Shown: positions 14,292 through 15,819 of the stretch, piece after piece
Layout: each line of letters starts with the position of its first letter
How positions within the stretch are numbered: the stretch's first letter is position 1
Assembly (NCBI GenBank): GCA_013298375.1
Contig: JAAFHM010000049.1
Location: 1-15,819 of the forward strand
Reading direction: 5' to 3'
Length of the DNA stretch: 15,819 nt
From: Ignavibacteria bacterium
GTDB lineage: Bacteria; Bacteroidota; Ignavibacteria; Kapaibacteriales; UBA4661
The notes under the pieces: model-generated
Seen by the model: only the letters and a program-made list of their open reading frames with translations
Database searches by the model: none
What the model was told of the DNA's origin: nothing
Made by a program: the position numbers and the translations under genes

Positions 14292-14753
14292 CGAAAATTA
14301 TCCACGAATCGCACAAATCCTCACCAATCAGGTCGGTGTTACAATCAAGTTGATTCTTGTAAATTGTCAGATTCACTATAGCCAACAATTTTTCATGCTA
14401 ATGCTGTACGGAAACGATGATCTTGAATTCAAGTTGTAAGTGCGAAAGTTATTCAATAGAGAATTGGTGCGGTGTTGGGAAACGCTTTCATTCTCCAAGT
14501 GAGAATATATGTTCAATCTCCATTCCAAGCAGTTTGCCTTTTTCTATAACCAAAATATTGTATTATCAACTCGATTTTAACGCTACCCAGATGGTCTCCT
14601 TGTTGAAGATTTGGATTCTATCAATGGTTCGAGTATATTCCATCGGACAATACTCAGGTCGGAGGGGTAGGATGTGGTACGCATTTTCCTCCATACACAT
14701 TTTATCGACGCTTCCATTTGGCACAACACTTCAACAAAATTCCTCATTCCATC
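14265..14753. other. Gap between the ABC exporter gene and pgpH-like gene
   Basis: These 489 bp hold a copy of the dispersed CTGGTCAGGT repeat immediately after the ABC stop (14262-14291), a short palindrome (14339-14362), and the remains of an FHA-domain reading frame (about 14417-14740). No intact gene is visible. Confidence 0.6.
14417..14740 (+). pseudogene. Decayed FHA-domain protein
   Basis: Two adjoining plus-strand frames together spell an FHA-like (phosphothreonine-binding) domain. Frame A from the ATG at 14417 gives VGKRFHSPSENICSISIPSS and then LPFSITKILYYQLDFN. This resembles 'iGR...N.I.ip...S..Ha.i'. Near 14578-14583 the similarity jumps to frame B, RYPDGLLVEDLDSINGSSIF, the FHA 'G..leDL.S.NGT.v' segment. 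Frame B meets TAG at 14668-14670, after which DVVRIFLHTHF continues like the final 'GD.i.iG...f' strands. So at least one frameshift and one nonsense change break the gene. FHA proteins read Ser/Thr phosphorylation, and this one would have been small. The call is by pattern only; chance similarity is possible, though the EDLDSINGS block is specific. Confidence 0.5.
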
Positions 14754-15819
14754 ATGGGCAAAGGCGAACAAACACTCTTCGAGAAGTTGGAAACAGAACT
14801 CGAAAAAGAAACCGAAGAAGAACTCTCCACCAGTGGAGAGGGCTGGCGGTATATGCGGCGTGTGCGTATCGGCATTATCGCCGCAACGACGTTTTTTGTC
14901 ACGATATTTTTTCCACTCAACCGCAGTTTGTATCAGCAATTAAGTGTTGGTGCCGAGTGGCAGCAAGAATCGCTCGTTGCGGAGGCAAATTTCCCGATTT
15001 ACAAACCCAAAATCCAGTATGAAAGCGAGGTACGGCTTGCCAGAGAGCAGGCTACGCCGATATTTGTACCGGGAAATGACGGCGAATCGGCATTGTCCAC
15101 CTTGCGCTTGATTGGGGAAGCCTTGGCGCGTGGTGAAGCCTCCGACCCCGCACAAATTCAGCGCGTAACAGGCTTTTCCGCAGAAAACCTCGCACGGCTT
15201 TTTGCTTTGCCGGAAACGCGGCGTGTCCAAAAAATGCAGCACATCCTTCAGCGCTGCTCGGCGTTGCAAGCAATGGCGTACAAGCAAGGTTTTATCGATA
15301 TTCTACGGTCTTCGGTGAAAACGTCGGATATTATCTTGCGGCGCTCACCAACGGTTGAAGAGGTCGTTACGGCAAGCCAACTTTTTGACTCCGCCCTCTA
15401 CCGAAGCGCCTTTGAGCAGATGGCTCGGCAGGATTTTGATGAATTGGAGCGTTCGCTTGCTTCCGATATGTTGCCAAAGTTATCTTATCCGAATATCAAT
15501 TTCTCCCCCGCTTTCACGCAAGAGGCACAAAATCTTGCCGCCGAATCCGTCCCCAAAACGCTCGGAATGGTCAGGCGCGGCGAGACGATCATTGCCAAAG
15601 GCGAGACAATTTCTCTCATGGCACTCAATAAACTCCGCTCTTCGGAGTTCACCCGTTTTCTCTATTATAGCGAATACCAATCTCTCGGCTCGTTTGCCGC
15701 CAATCTTCTCCATGCGGCGCTTATTTACTCGCTGCTCCTAGTGTATTTGTACATCATTCGCAAACGACTTTTTTACGATAATGCCCAACTGGGCGGCTTG
15801 AGTGCTGCATTTGTGGTTG
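14754..15819 (+). CDS. PgpH-type 7TM-HD family protein, N-terminal part (runs off the edge)
   Basis: The frame is open from the ATG at 14754 to the window end, 355 codons. An acidic, charged cytoplasmic N-terminus (1-30) is followed by one membrane segment (about 37-55), then a large extracytoplasmic region (about 60-305), then two membrane segments (about 312-333 and from 345). The segment FTQEAQNLAAESVPKTLGMV with RRGETIIAKGETIS (254-287) matches the 7TMR-HDED extracellular domain pattern 'a.e.v..v.g.v..Ge.Ia.kGe.vt'. Complete members end in a cytoplasmic HD domain that hydrolyses c-di-AMP in PgpH of Listeria; that part is outside the window, so activity is not shown. The frame is open upstream to a stop at 14604-14606, but no better start is visible and no Shine-Dalgarno precedes this ATG. 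Confidence 0.82.
   Translation, partial: MGKGEQTLFEKLETELEKETEEELSTSGEGWRYMRRVRIGIIAATTFFVTIFFPLNRSLYQQLSVGAEWQQESLVAEANFPIYKPKIQYESEVRLAREQATPIFVPGNDGESALSTLRLIGEALARGEASDPAQIQRVTGFSAENLARLFALPETRRVQKMQHILQRCSALQAMAYKQGFIDILRSSVKTSDIILRRSPTVEEVVTASQLFDSALYRSAFEQMARQDFDELERSLASDMLPKLSYPNINFSPAFTQEAQNLAAESVPKTLGMVRRGETIIAKGETISLMALNKLRSSEFTRFLYYSEYQSLGSFAANLLHAALIYSLLLVYLYIIRKRLFYDNAQLGGLSAAFVV

Noticed and set aside
14417..15022. A 201-codon open frame overlapping the PgpH-like gene
   Set aside because: Only its first part resembles an FHA domain; after about 14580 the similarity moves to another frame, and from 14754 on the frame lies over the PgpH-like coding sequence.

Overview
This 15.8-kb window is bacterial and mostly core chromosome. 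It holds nine protein-coding genes I can support (the outer two cut by the window edges), one tRNA, one decayed gene, and several structured intergenic elements. Proteins of the YfhO type, LytS/LytTR signalling, a 7TM-HD (PgpH-type) protein and scarce Shine-Dalgarno sequences together suggest the Bacteroidota/Chlorobiota side of the tree, for example a Kapabacteria- or Ignavibacteria-like lineage. That placement is inferred from gene content and was not tested by search.

Left end, minus strand: the N-terminal part of an M61-family peptidase (1-455), then a strong terminator, then a complete nuoF (571-1908). nuoF stands alone here, without nuoE or nuoG beside it. A 354-bp divergent gap follows, then tRNA-Leu(UAG) at 2263-2344 on the plus strand.

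Protein quality-control cluster, plus strand: trigger factor (2447-3757, TTG start), clpP (3910-4572) and clpX (4742-6025). This is the classic order in which a ribosome-bound chaperone precedes the ClpXP protease. A perfect 10-bp-stem terminator lies between clpP and clpX, so clpX probably has its own transcription. A small DoxX-type membrane protein converges on clpX from the minus strand (6065-6436).

Signalling pair: a LytS-type membrane histidine kinase (6761-8077) overlaps a LytTR response regulator (8070-8891) by 8 bp. Between doxX and the kinase gene lies a long imperfect hairpin with two alternative pairings.

Envelope region: after an AT-rich gap of about 770 bp (8892-9658) come a large YfhO-type multi-pass membrane protein (9659-12250), an MsbA-like ABC exporter (12438-14264), a decayed FHA-domain reading frame (about 14417-14740), and the N-terminal part of a PgpH-type 7TM-HD protein (14754 to the edge). 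The 8892-9658 gap holds a MITE-like inverted repeat, a possible small RNA, and a terminator with no gene upstream.

I found no CRISPR array, phage, transposase, or obviously new multi-gene system. The most unusual signals are between genes. One is a palindromic pair of 35-bp units at 12271-12371 whose hairpin stems differ by compensatory changes. Another is a dispersed motif, core CTGGTCAGGT, present in three gaps around the YfhO and ABC genes. The third is the broken FHA gene.
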